The position numbers were made by a program, and so were the translations under genes. The notes beneath the pieces were generated by a model, which saw nothing but the letters and a program-made list of their open reading frames with translations, did not search any database and was not told the DNA's origin. From Hofstenia miamia (Eukaryota; Xenacoelomorpha; Acoela), in contig SCFE01000063.1 of assembly GCA_004352715.1 (NCBI GenBank), positions 1,642,058 through 1,706,057 on the forward strand: a stretch of 64,000 nt of DNA, in the 5' to 3' direction. Shown piece by piece: positions 22,893-32,870 of the stretch; the stretch's first letter is position 1, and each line of letters opens with the position of its first letter.

Positions 22893-24084
22893 GATTTAAT
22901 TGCTTTTGTAATTTTTCTTGGAATTCACTAATTTTTATCCATTTTCTTAAAATACCAACACTTTTATACCCTTCGATATTCTTTACATTGCATTCATTTT
23001 TACTTTCTATTGAGCATAATTTTTAGTGAGACATTTTTAGTTTAACCATATTCTTTCCTGGATATTTGGGGGAGGGGGTTGGTTTGTTACGATATCCAAA
23101 ATTCGAAATCATCACAGTATAAATTACTCCTTTTTCATTTCTGGCTTTGTGCACGATACACCTCAATCAGGTTTGAACAGTCTAGGATTTTTGCCGGACC
23201 AGAATTTCCTTGGTCAGAATCGTAATTGGTGCCATTGGAATTGGTTCCAGTTCCATTAAATTTCTGCTACTATAGTCCCATTTATCCAACACAATTACTT
23301 CTATTTTGACCAAAATTAGCAAAAAATGACTAATATTCTGAAATTCGATATCCCAGATGCTTCATTTTTTATTCCAGTACCTCCCATGTGACTAGATGCT
23401 CTCACAAAACATAAGAAGTCTGTCTACAGAAAAAGAAATCGCAATGGGTTTTAGATTGACTAATTTAATTATTCATGAACATATTTAGTTGTAGAGCTGA
23501 TGCCAAATTGCATTGTGTACGGTTGAGAGAACTCTATACATTAGTAGTTATTTCTGTACAGAATGTGATTTATTGTGCTAAGACATAAATGTTATTTTTG
23601 TAATTTAAGAATTGAGAAATAATACATACATTCAAAAATATGTAACAAATGCATTGCAAGATAAAGTTGTTTCATATTAATTCCAATATTTTTTCAAAGA
23701 TTTTGTAGGATTAATGCACAACAAAGTAAATTTGGTTTAAGTAGGCCATGACTTGAATGACTTCCATTTTTATAAATTAAATCTGCAGTAATATATTGAT
23801 GCTGAATTGCAATAAATACGCTTTTTACCTATAATCTAGGTAGGCCTTTCTTACCTAAAAATGTAGGTGTTTTACCTAGAAAATTTTAAGCATGTACAGT
23901 AAAGCTACAAGGCTAGGAATAAATTACTATAATAAATATTTCAAGAATGGAATCCTGTATAATCATTATTGTAGAATTTCTATCCCAGTGATGCTTTACC
24001 CAATTTCAATGAAATTTTCTTATTGTAAGTGTCATCAAATGATTATCGGAAAGCATGATTCAAGTATTAGGAAGATTTGAAACT
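22893..24084. other. Intergenic, nothing recognised
   Basis: AT-rich sequence with no coding frame above chance, downstream of RP2 and before the LINE cluster. A weak internal repeat of TACCTA/TAGGTA occurs at 23825-23880. Confidence 0.5.
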
Positions 24085-24850
24085 TTGACATAAATTTTTT
24101 AAGTTCAGAAAAAGATCTTGGTCTTATTATTGATGATACTTCATCATGGTCATCTTGCATAAATGAGCGGTTGGGAAAAGCTTATAAATCTTTTTTCCAT
24201 ATTAAAAGAGCTCTATCTGCTCTTCTACCAACTATACAAAAAATCAAGCGTTTAACTCATTTGTCAGACCTGTTGCTTGTTATTCATCTCAGTGCTGGTT
24301 AGCCACAAGAAAAGACATGAGAAATATCGGAAGCCTACAACTGCAAGCTACTATATTGATGCTAAATGATTATGAATTAAGCTATAAGGAGAGGCTGTTA
24401 AATTTAAATATGCTACCACTGGTATTAGATATTGAATTGCATATTCCTTTGTAAAATTGTCTACGGTGGATTTGATATGAAATGGAGCGATAAACTTTAT
24501 CTTAACCCAGTAAATCGTGAAGGTAGAAGAAAGCATGATATTTTCAGATTAAAAAAGACCAAAAGGGTAAAATCGTATTCAAATTTTTGGATAAGAATTC
24601 CAAGGATAGCAAATTCATTGCCGTTTCGAATTAACTTTTTAGAATTGCCTGGTTTGAAGCGTCGCTTGTATACTCTATATTGGAATTTATTTTTAGAGAA
24701 TTCTTGATTGGAAATCTCTGCACATGGTTCATAAGATGCTTATGTAACAATTGAAGAAACATCAAAATGAACCTAGATGTATATTTGTAAAGTATATTAC
24801 CCAAATAGTTTTTATATATCAGAGGCTCACGCCCTTCATTTGAATATGTA
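24085..24850 (+). pseudogene. 3' half of a LINE ORF2
   Basis: Successive + frames give EKDLGLIIDDTSSWSSCI (thumb of RT) near 24105 and the C-terminal block FWIRIPRIANSLPFRINFLE at 24582-24640. This pattern (F-x-R-x-x-x-x-x-NSLP) ends many LINE ORF2 proteins. Stop at 24705-24707, then a 3' UTR and ATTT tail at about 24850. Truncated 5' and frame-shifted. Confidence 0.8.
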
Positions 24851-25284
24851 AATACATTTATTTATTTATTATTTGTTATATACTTTTGCTTCAGGAAAAT
24901 TTTAAAGTGCTTCTTAAAAGCTTGCACTTTTTCAACGTTCTTGATCTGTTTAGGGCAGTGAGTTCGAATAGCAGTATTAACCAATAATTGCTTCAAAACC
25001 TTTTTGCTAAATTTAATGCGGGAGAAGTTTTTTGATCTGGAATTTACCTTATGAATAAATCCAGGCATTGAAATAGTATTATAGAATATTAATTTCTTGA
25101 TGAGTTTAAAAAAGATTAACATCGTTTTCAATATGATTTCCTGTCTTGGAAATAAATTGCTTAGTACTGGAAGAAGTTTTATTTGATACATTTAGGGCCC
25201 ATCTTAATTGGATATCATGTTTTCTATAAAAATCATCTCTTAGATCAGTAAATAGCATATTTGCATAACTTAGGTGAATAGTGT

Positions 25285-25590
25285 TGCAATTCGCAATTGG
25301 AATCGATTACCAAATGAAATTAAAAGGATTAAGAGTGCAATTAAGTTTAAAAGAAAATTGAAAGCATTTGTTGAAAGAAAAATTCATTTTGGGTAAGTCA
25401 TGGCTAGGATTCAAATTTTACAATAATTATTATACAATAACGCGCAATTAAGTTCCATAGCCTGAACAGAATAGATTTTGTAGTCTTATTTTATGTAAAC
25501 ATTATAGTTATTTGTTATCATTCTTGACGCTATTCAGATAAACAATCTTGTAATTGAAAATATGATCTGAATAAAGAATATCTTATCTTA
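25285..25590 (+). pseudogene. Short LINE 3' end inserted in the - strand LINE
   Basis: Starts with RNWNRLPNEIKRIKSAIKFK, the C-terminal block of a LINE ORF2, stops near 25398, and has a 3' UTR ending in AATAAAGAATATCTTATC. A related tail lies at about 30190-30450. Confidence 0.65.
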
Positions 25591-25919
25591 TTATAAATGA
25601 ATGGAAAAATTGACTTATCGCACACAGCTTGCATTACTATCATTGACATACATCTTATACCTATTGCCAATTTTCGGACTATTACATTAATGTGTAGTTC
25701 AAAATTTAGCTTCGAGTCAAAATTTGCCCCTAAATACTTGAAATTGTCTACAGTTGGAAACTTAACATTATATTGCGATTAAAAGTTAATGCTGAAACAT
25801 CGTAATTAGTTGTAGTGGCCTGCAAAAACAAAATTTTATTTTGCTTTTATTTATAATTAATTTATGAATGTTGAAATAAGTTGACAGTTCATTGAATATC
25901 GGGATATTGAATTAAATTA

Positions 25920-26646
25920 TACCTTGGTTCAAAAAAAGTGGCCGTTGAAATAATAGATTTGTCTAAGCATTGAGCAAACAAAATAATATAAGAAAATATG
26001 AGTCTGTTGCGTCTTTGTCTTGCCTATTCAGTCCCAGTCCATTTCTCCACAAATTTTCCTTCGTTTTCAAGACACTGGCCCAAACGCGTCGGGATAGAAC
26101 CCATCAAATTTTTTCTTACCGCTGGCAAAATTACATGTTGAGATTTCAGAGCTCGGAAAACTGTGGATTTACTGACGGATGTCCCAGCTAACTCGTTATA
26201 ACGATCACAGACATTTTGAGTTGATGCCGACGGACATTTAAGCACAATTTGACATAAGCGTTTTTTCTCATTGCCAGAAATTTGGAGAGGTCGGCCGCTT
26301 CCTTTCTTTCTTTCCAAGATTCCCCTTTCTTCCAAGATTTTCATGTTACGTCGGAAACTACGAGGTGGCATTTTCACCCGTTTCGACAGATATTCACGGT
26401 TGGTGGAGTCGTTGACATAGAGAAATTCAAGTAAATCGCGTTTCGCTTGCATTTCAAAATTTTGTGTTGAAGAATGATGTGTAGCATTTTCACCAGCTAA
26501 GTATCTGTCAATTGATTCACACGGCGACAAAGTCTGTTCAACGTGCTAACTTTTTTATTTTTGCCACATTTCTCCAAAATTTGCCGCTTTCGAGCTATAC
26601 GCATTTTTCAAAAATATTGCTGCGGCCGTTATTTTTAACCAAGGTA
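25920..26646 (-). mobile_element. Non-autonomous Tc1/IS630-type element (727 bp)
   Basis: Both ends start TACCTTGGTT followed by A-rich bases and GGCCG at about position 22-26. The element is flanked by TA (25918-25919 and 26647-26648), the target of this superfamily. It carries one ORF (26024-26530) for only the DNA-binding half of a transposase. It lies inside a - strand LINE. Confidence 0.88.
26024..26530 (-). CDS. Truncated Tc1-like transposase, DNA-binding half
   Basis: 168 residues without internal stop. Residues about 25-145 have the two helix-turn-helix arrangement of Tc1/IS630 transposases: REYLSKRVKMPPRSFRRNMK, then the KGSGRPLQIS linker (GRP motif) and a second domain with CDRYNELAGTSVSKSTVFRA. 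The DDE catalytic domain is absent; the frame stops about 100 bp from the left end. Such a protein could bind its own ends but not transpose them. The start is the first ATG; a slightly longer frame cannot be excluded. Confidence 0.8.
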   Translation of the reverse strand: MSPCESIDRYLAGENATHHSSTQNFEMQAKRDLLEFLYVNDSTNREYLSKRVKMPPRSFRRNMKILEERGILERKKGSGRPLQISGNEKKRLCQIVLKCPSASTQNVCDRYNELAGTSVSKSTVFRALKSQHVILPAVRKNLMGSIPTRLGQCLENEGKFVEKWTGTE

Positions 26647-27010
26647 TACAATCAGTTATCGCAATCATGTCATTTACATATATACTGACAATGGGAACCT
26701 AAAATTGCCCTCTGACCCACATCATTGTTAACAATTGCCTCTGAAATCTACGTTTCAATTAGTTCACAAATTTCTGCTATTACTATAAAATCATCTCATG
26801 TGGCATAATTTTTTATTAGTATGCTATCATCAATATAGTCGAAAGCCTTAGAAAGATTTATGCAGGCAATAGCTACCCATTTTTCTATAGTACTTATACT
26901 TAATAGGACATCAGTAGTTGAAAAATATTTACGAAATCCAATTTCAGTATTTGACAGTAGGTTGTACTTATTTAGCTGCTCCCTTATTTGATTATGTCAA
27001 GAAATATTTC

Positions 27011-27729
27011 TGATATAGAAAACCGAAAAGCGTTCAATGAATATATTAAGTGGTAGTACAAAAATCTAAGTGGAAATTTATTTGTGATGCCACCAATAAT
27101 AAGAGTTAAAGCAAATTTATTGCGTAACGTAGTAACAAGAACTACAAACTAACACACAAACAAATACACACAAACAAATATAAATATACAAAAATATAAA
27201 TATGTACCTTACTTAAAGGGCTTAAAATTTATATAAATTGAGTCCAGGTGCTTAATTCATTTGTAATTCCAATTAATAATTGCTTTAATAATAATAATAA
27301 TTATTATTATTATTATTTTTACTATTATAGCGCCGCTGAATATTTTTCGCAAAAAAAGCGCCGCTGAATACTAAATTATTATTAGCAAACCATATTTAAC
27401 AAACAATAACATTAATAACATTCAATAATAACTATGATTGTAAAGTTTTCCAAAAATTGCGTACAATTGAGCCTATTTAAAAATAAATTTTGTAAAAAAT
27501 TCCCTATAACATTCATATCCATTTTGAAAATGAATTTGACGTATTTATTTCATTGGAAAACCTTTCTTGATGATCTTTAGTGAAAATGCCAAGTTTTCGG
27601 ATTCATTTAAAGTAAAGTTCGAACTACAAAATGTACTAAAAGTTTGAACAAAATTCTATTAAAGAGTTATGTTTTTATCAATTACATTTATTGCTCTAAA
27701 AATGAGGAAAATTAATGAAATTCAAAAAA
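27011..27729. other. Low-complexity AT-rich stretch
   Basis: Contains an ACAAACAAATA-rich tract (27150-27200), an (AAT)n/(ATT)n palindrome at 27288-27320 and two copies of GCGCCGCTGAATA at 27331-27343 and 27358-27370. No gene seen. Confidence 0.6.
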
Positions 27730-28729
27730 NNNNNNNNNNNNNNNNNNNNNNNNNNNNNNNNNNNNNNNNNNNNNNNNNNNNNNNNNNNNNNNNNNNNNNN
27801 NNNNNNNNNNNNNNNNNNNNNNNNNNNNNNNNNNNNNNNNNNNNNNNNNNNNNNNNNNNNNNNNNNNNNNNNNNNNNNNNNNNNNNNNNNNNNNNNNNNN
27901 NNNNNNNNNNNNNNNNNNNNNNNNNNNNNNNNNNNNNNNNNNNNNNNNNNNNNNNNNNNNNNNNNNNNNNNNNNNNNNNNNNNNNNNNNNNNNNNNNNNN
28001 NNNNNNNNNNNNNNNNNNNNNNNNNNNNNNNNNNNNNNNNNNNNNNNNNNNNNNNNNNNNNNNNNNNNNNNNNNNNNNNNNNNNNNNNNNNNNNNNNNNN
28101 NNNNNNNNNNNNNNNNNNNNNNNNNNNNNNNNNNNNNNNNNNNNNNNNNNNNNNNNNNNNNNNNNNNNNNNNNNNNNNNNNNNNNNNNNNNNNNNNNNNN
28201 NNNNNNNNNNNNNNNNNNNNNNNNNNNNNNNNNNNNNNNNNNNNNNNNNNNNNNNNNNNNNNNNNNNNNNNNNNNNNNNNNNNNNNNNNNNNNNNNNNNN
28301 NNNNNNNNNNNNNNNNNNNNNNNNNNNNNNNNNNNNNNNNNNNNNNNNNNNNNNNNNNNNNNNNNNNNNNNNNNNNNNNNNNNNNNNNNNNNNNNNNNNN
28401 NNNNNNNNNNNNNNNNNNNNNNNNNNNNNNNNNNNNNNNNNNNNNNNNNNNNNNNNNNNNNNNNNNNNNNNNNNNNNNNNNNNNNNNNNNNNNNNNNNNN
28501 NNNNNNNNNNNNNNNNNNNNNNNNNNNNNNNNNNNNNNNNNNNNNNNNNNNNNNNNNNNNNNNNNNNNNNNNNNNNNNNNNNNNNNNNNNNNNNNNNNNN
28601 NNNNNNNNNNNNNNNNNNNNNNNNNNNNNNNNNNNNNNNNNNNNNNNNNNNNNNNNNNNNNNNNNNNNNNNNNNNNNNNNNNNNNNNNNNNNNNNNNNNN
28701 NNNNNNNNNNNNNNNNNNNNNNNNNNNNN
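27730..28729. other. Assembly gap, exactly 1000 N
   Basis: The round length indicates a gap of unknown true size. It hides the 5' part of the LINE that begins at 28730. Confidence 0.98.
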
Positions 28730-29397
28730 GTGGCAGACTGAGATAGATGGGCATAGGCTGAGGTTTAGGCGAGGCATATTCCAGGGAGACAGCTTAGCGC
28801 CACTACTGTTTGTAGTTAGCTTAATACCTATCACAGAAAAGTTAAAGGAGACAGGCATAGGGTATAGGATGGAGAAGAATGGTAGAGCAGTGAGTCACCT
28901 GTGGTACATGGACGACCTGAAGATGTACGCTAGTTCAAGGAAGATGTTGCAGAAGCAAGTGGAGACATTGGAGAAGGCAAGCAGAGATTCAGGGTTGGAG
29001 TTTGGATTAGGAAAGTGTGCAGCAGTGACAATGACTAGAGGCAAGTGTGTGGATGGGGAGGGTTTGAGGACAAGCAGTGGGGATAAGATTGAGGAAGTCA
29101 AAGAGGGGTACAAGTACTTAGGTGTGATAGAGAAAGATAGAACAGATCACGAGGAAATGAAGATGAGGCTAAGGAAAGAATACAAGAGGAGAGTAAGGAA
29201 GGTACTACAGAAATCAGCATTGAATGGGCAGAATAGTATAAAAGCAATTAATACATGGGCGATACCAGTGTTGAGATATTCGGCAGGAATAGTTAGATGG
29301 AACAAGAATGAACTTAGAGAGCTAGACAGAGAGACAAGGAAGGTACTAGCAGCAGAGAGGGCTTTCAACCTAAATGGAGATGTGGATAGGTTGTACA
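28730..29397 (+). pseudogene. LINE reverse transcriptase, possibly R4/R2-like clade
   Basis: A clean + strand frame from the gap edge gives RRGIFQGDSLAPLLFVVSL, the catalytic HLWYMDD, a thumb with GYKYLGV, then TWAIPVLRYSAGI and a C-terminal DVDRLYN. The GIFQGDSL block and DVDRLY end are typical of LINEs with a restriction-enzyme-like endonuclease rather than the APE type found elsewhere in this window. It is cut at DVDRLYN, where LINEs of this type continue to GGRGL. Its GC content is higher than that of its surroundings. Confidence 0.8.
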
Positions 29398-29720
29398 ATC
29401 TTTCAAATTACAATCACTCATCTCATGGATTCAGTTTTCGTTATGTTACTATAGCTATGAGCTGATCAAATTAATTAATCGACTTAAATCTAATTGATCA
29501 AATGGCTCTTTTAATTATTCCATCATGGGCACATAAAGCTACAGCTAATCAAATTGCCAAACCATTACATTTTGTTTTTAATGAAAGCATATATAACTAC
29601 TTTCCTGATTGTCTCAAAAGTGCATATATTACCCAAGTTTTCAAGAAGGATGATCCACACTGTGTTACGAATCAGAGTTTTCATCGGCTGCATATTTTTA
29701 AGCCGGTTAGATAATTTCTT
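29398..29720 (+). pseudogene. APE-type LINE fragment fused to the preceding one
   Basis: Shortly after 29397 the sequence becomes AT-rich. The frame 29502-29714 gives SWAHKATANQIAKPLHFVFN and LKSAYITQVFKKDDPHCVTN, matching the region before RT block 1 in CR1/jockey-type LINEs. It is 5' and 3' truncated. Confidence 0.7.
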
Positions 29721-30189
29721 ACAGCTGGTTTAGAAACTCAAATATATTAGGTGGATGAGTGTAGACTGGTACTTTCTTTACTATGCTATATTGGTGTTAT
29801 TAGATTGCCATTTTGAAAACAAATTCAATTTCTTACAATAGTCTATTCTATGCCTTAGGATTACTTACTAGGGATTATTATTATTATTGACAACATTTAT
29901 TACTAAAAGACTACAAGTTTTATTGGGCATAGACAAACTATAAGGTTGTCCAGCTTATCTAATGAGTACTTGGCCATTGATTATTGAAGTAGGCTTCTCT
30001 AAGAACTGTTAGAGATTCAAAAGCATCACTCTCAAATAAAGTCTGTTGTCATTTATAAAATAAAGTTTTAGTTAACAATTAATATACATTAGCCATGATT
30101 TGATTTAAGTATAATTTTCAATATAGTGGTATTCCACAGTGTAAATACTGCTGTGTCGGTTTCGGTATCAGTATACCGCCGGGCCCTAA
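29721..30189. other. Intergenic, nothing recognised
   Basis: No gene or clear repeat, apart from short ATT repeats at about 29876-29889. Confidence 0.4.
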
Positions 30190-30450
30190 TAATTAACATC
30201 GCCAAAAAGCAAAATTTTTGAATGACTATGCATTTCTAAAATAAATTACAGATTAGGAAAATCTTGGCTGGGATTTAAATATTATAATAGTGATTACACT
30301 ACTTCACCCAACTGATTACATCGTAGTAATGCCACAACCTACGCATGCTTAATTCGAATGTAAATATCCTTTTGTATACTATTTGATATGTTATCAGTTT
30401 TATGATTTTCAAGCACTTATTAAATAAAGACTTTCTTATTCTTGTTCTTG
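30190..30450 (+). repeat. LINE 3' UTR-like tail
   Basis: Resembles the tail at 25390-25590 (AAATCTTGGCTGGGATT here, AAGTCATGGCTAGGATTC there). It ends in AATAAAGACTTTCTTATTCTTG, which contains a poly(A)-type signal. Confidence 0.5.
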
Positions 30451-30889
30451 TAATAATCGTTCGAATAATTTGCTTATTGAAGAATTTATTGAAATTAGTC
30501 GATAATTTTTGGTATGAGACAAATAATTCCTCTTAAAAATATGAGTAATATGATTTTAGGTGCCCAATGAGGAATCATAGATGGCCAACGTAATTTTCTA
30601 GGCTTAAGCTTGAGAATTTCCAAACTTGTTCTAAAACGGAAATAAAATTCAGGGTTAAAGAAATTTGGCGGTTTGCTTTTATATTTCGGTCATTGAATTG
30701 TCCTATATTTCGAAAAGTCTTGTTTAAATCGTTTGAAATTTCACAATCATCAGTAATGATTTTTAGGCATGAGTTTTTAATAGAATCAACAGATTTTGAT
30801 TTAGATTTCTTACTATTACTGATCTTAAATAAATTAGCTTCCATTTTGCTTTTTGATTTGGCCTAAAAGCATATTCAGGGCTTTCCATT

Positions 30890-32585
30890 TTGCTAAAGAA
30901 GCTGTTAACAGCAAACAGCAACCCGTGTGCTGTTAACAGCAGCTGTTGACAGCTTCGATATTCTCTTGCTTAATCCTTAGATTAAATAGATAAAAAATTC
31001 GTAGATAAGCTCTAACATCGCATGGATAGGAGCAGGGGTGTACACTGAGTTTTTTTACGGCTTTGATCATGTGAAAATATTGAAAAAATAGACTTTCAAA
31101 ATTTTAAAAAACAGCCGTGGAGAAAATTTCACCATGACTTGTCCCATTGTGTACACCAGTGGATAAGAAAGAATAACATTGTTTTTAAACAGATTTAAAA
31201 GAGCAGCATTGTACTGTGAAAGAAACTATTAAAAACAACTACTAAACCAGAACTTCAAACCAAATTTTAAAATGGGTAACTTATCTACAAAACAAGTCGT
31301 CTGCTTGTATCACCACATAAATTATCTGTTATGATTAGGGCAACTAAAAATGAACCTATAAAATTTGTTTTGGACCTAAAAAACTTAACTTTTTGTTTAT
31401 GGCCTTAAAATTCGACAAACTGAATCTGAAAACGGTACCTTTAAACAGTTAATTAAAACATAAATGCAAGTAAGTAATATACAAATCACTTGCATAAATA
31501 GTTGAAATATGATACAAAGTACTTCTCGATATTACTGGAGCAAAATGTTGCTTGTTTCAGCATTAACACGTAAAAGGCTGCTCGTTTTCTAATAGCATGT
31601 AGTTCAGTGGACTTAAATTTCAATTCGCAGAACTAATTTCTTCCAGATTTTGATTTGTAATTTTCGGTAGTTGCGCAATAACCAATTTTATTGATTTCTC
31701 TTAATGAACTTTGCAATTCAATAACTTTTGTTACGGGGAATTTCGCAAAAATTTTACCTATTGGACTTTGTGGACATTTTGAACGTGTGGTTGCCTTTAC
31801 TTATAATATCGGGTGCTTTGGAAATATTTTGACAGTTTTAGAAAACAATAAAGAGTGAAAAATGATTAATTATAAAGGCACACATCACACAACACAATTG
31901 TGAAGTGAATCACAATATAGAATGAATATTCATGAGCATTAAAATCAGACTTGTCAACGAGCCGAGCCTAGCTTGAGCAGAGTATTGGATATACAACGAA
32001 CCCAAAACGAGCCGATTTTAAGCAAACCAAATTTATAGTGTTGCTTTTTAATTTGATTATGCAGATTTTTCTTATTTTCTCATTCAATATTCTTTACTTA
32101 TAATCGTAATTTAGAAATGTTTTTTAAATAATAGGAAGAGCACTTGAAAAAATTCTGAGAGCACACTATTTTTAAAAAAAGTCCCTAGCTGAAACGAGCC
32201 TCATTGAAAGATTTACTGTGGCGAGCCGAGCCGAACTTACTCAAAATTTAAACAAGCCGAGCCAAGCCGAGCTTACAAATTTAGGCTTGTTGAGAAGTCT
32301 GATCCAAATATAAAATATAATTGATAGATTGAATCACCCTTTATCAATGGGGTTTGCTGATTACTTGGGGCTGCAATTATCAATGATTACAGCACTGGTC
32401 TGAATTCTTATGCGTCTTTGATGGACTTTTGAAGAGATTGAAGACATTAATAGTGTGTGAACAACACAGATAATATGCCAACATGGATTAATTTTATTTG
32501 CTGTTCTAAACAGCACATGTTTGCTGTAACAGCTACAGCTGTTAATAGCAGTGTTGTTGGGAGCCTTGATCATATTCACTTCTGA
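30890..32585. mobile_element. Insertion bounded by GCTGTTAACAGC-rich ends
   Basis: Separates two halves of a LINE. Near the left edge (30900-30955) GCTGTTAACAGC occurs twice, with further CTGTT/AACAG motifs. Near the right edge (32490-32560) there are GCTGTTAATAGC and several CTGTAACAG-type motifs. No transposase recognised; class unknown. Exact ends are not defined. Confidence 0.45.
31946..32301. mobile_element. hAT MITE, CAGACTTGTCAACGAGCC family, copy 1 (356 bp)
   Basis: Left end CAGACTTGTCAACGAGCCGA; right end is its imperfect inverse (GGCTTGTTGAGAAGTCTG). Flanks ATTAAAAT and ATCCAAAT agree at 6 of 8. Subterminal GAGCCGAGCC repeats. Related copies at 36429-36768 and 51408-51587. Confidence 0.85.
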
Positions 32586-32870
32586 AATATTCGTTGTAAG
32601 CTTTGCGATTTTCAATGTTGGAGACATTTTATTTCTTTATATGCAGCAAAATTACAATGAGTTTGAGAATTTTTAAAATTTCTATGTGTCATATTTTTTT
32701 CAAGAATTAATGCTTTACATTTTTCGGCTATCCAAGGTTTATTATGCGGTGATTTGTTTGAATTGCTTTTGGAAATTGAATTAATCAGAACTTTATTTTC
32801 TGGGCAAAATTTGTTGAATTAAAATTAAAAAAATTCTATAAAAATTTGTCAACATTGTAGTTGAATTTGT

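Larger units (their letters stand above)
24855..27010 (-). pseudogene. LINE on - strand broken by two later insertions
   Basis: Three - strand pieces read in order as one LINE: 27010-26649 (IGFRKYFSTTDVLL, LSKAFDYID, then IYVNDM), 25917-25600 (LIINKSKIKF, then FKYLGANFDSKLNF) and 25280-24862 (HDIQLRWALN, NTISMPGFIHKVNS, then the C-terminal block). Between them sit a Tc1-like element (25920-26646) and a + strand LINE 3' end (25285-25590). The catalytic FADD box is not found. Dead. Confidence 0.75.
30560..32870 (-). pseudogene. LINE fragment split by a 1.7-kb insertion
   Basis: On the - strand, 32830-32590 gives NKSPHNKPWIAEKCKALI and NRKAYNEYF (frame shift). 30880-30575 continues with SNSKKSKSKSVDSIK and DCEISNDLNKTFRNIGQ. 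These are adjacent parts of the endonuclease-RT linker of APE-type LINEs. The DNA between (about 30890-32585) is a later insertion, itself hit by a hAT MITE. Confidence 0.65.

Noticed and set aside
27669-29465. A 598-codon frame across the 1000-N gap
   Set aside because: Most of it is N. Only 28730-29397 has coding evidence, as a LINE RT.
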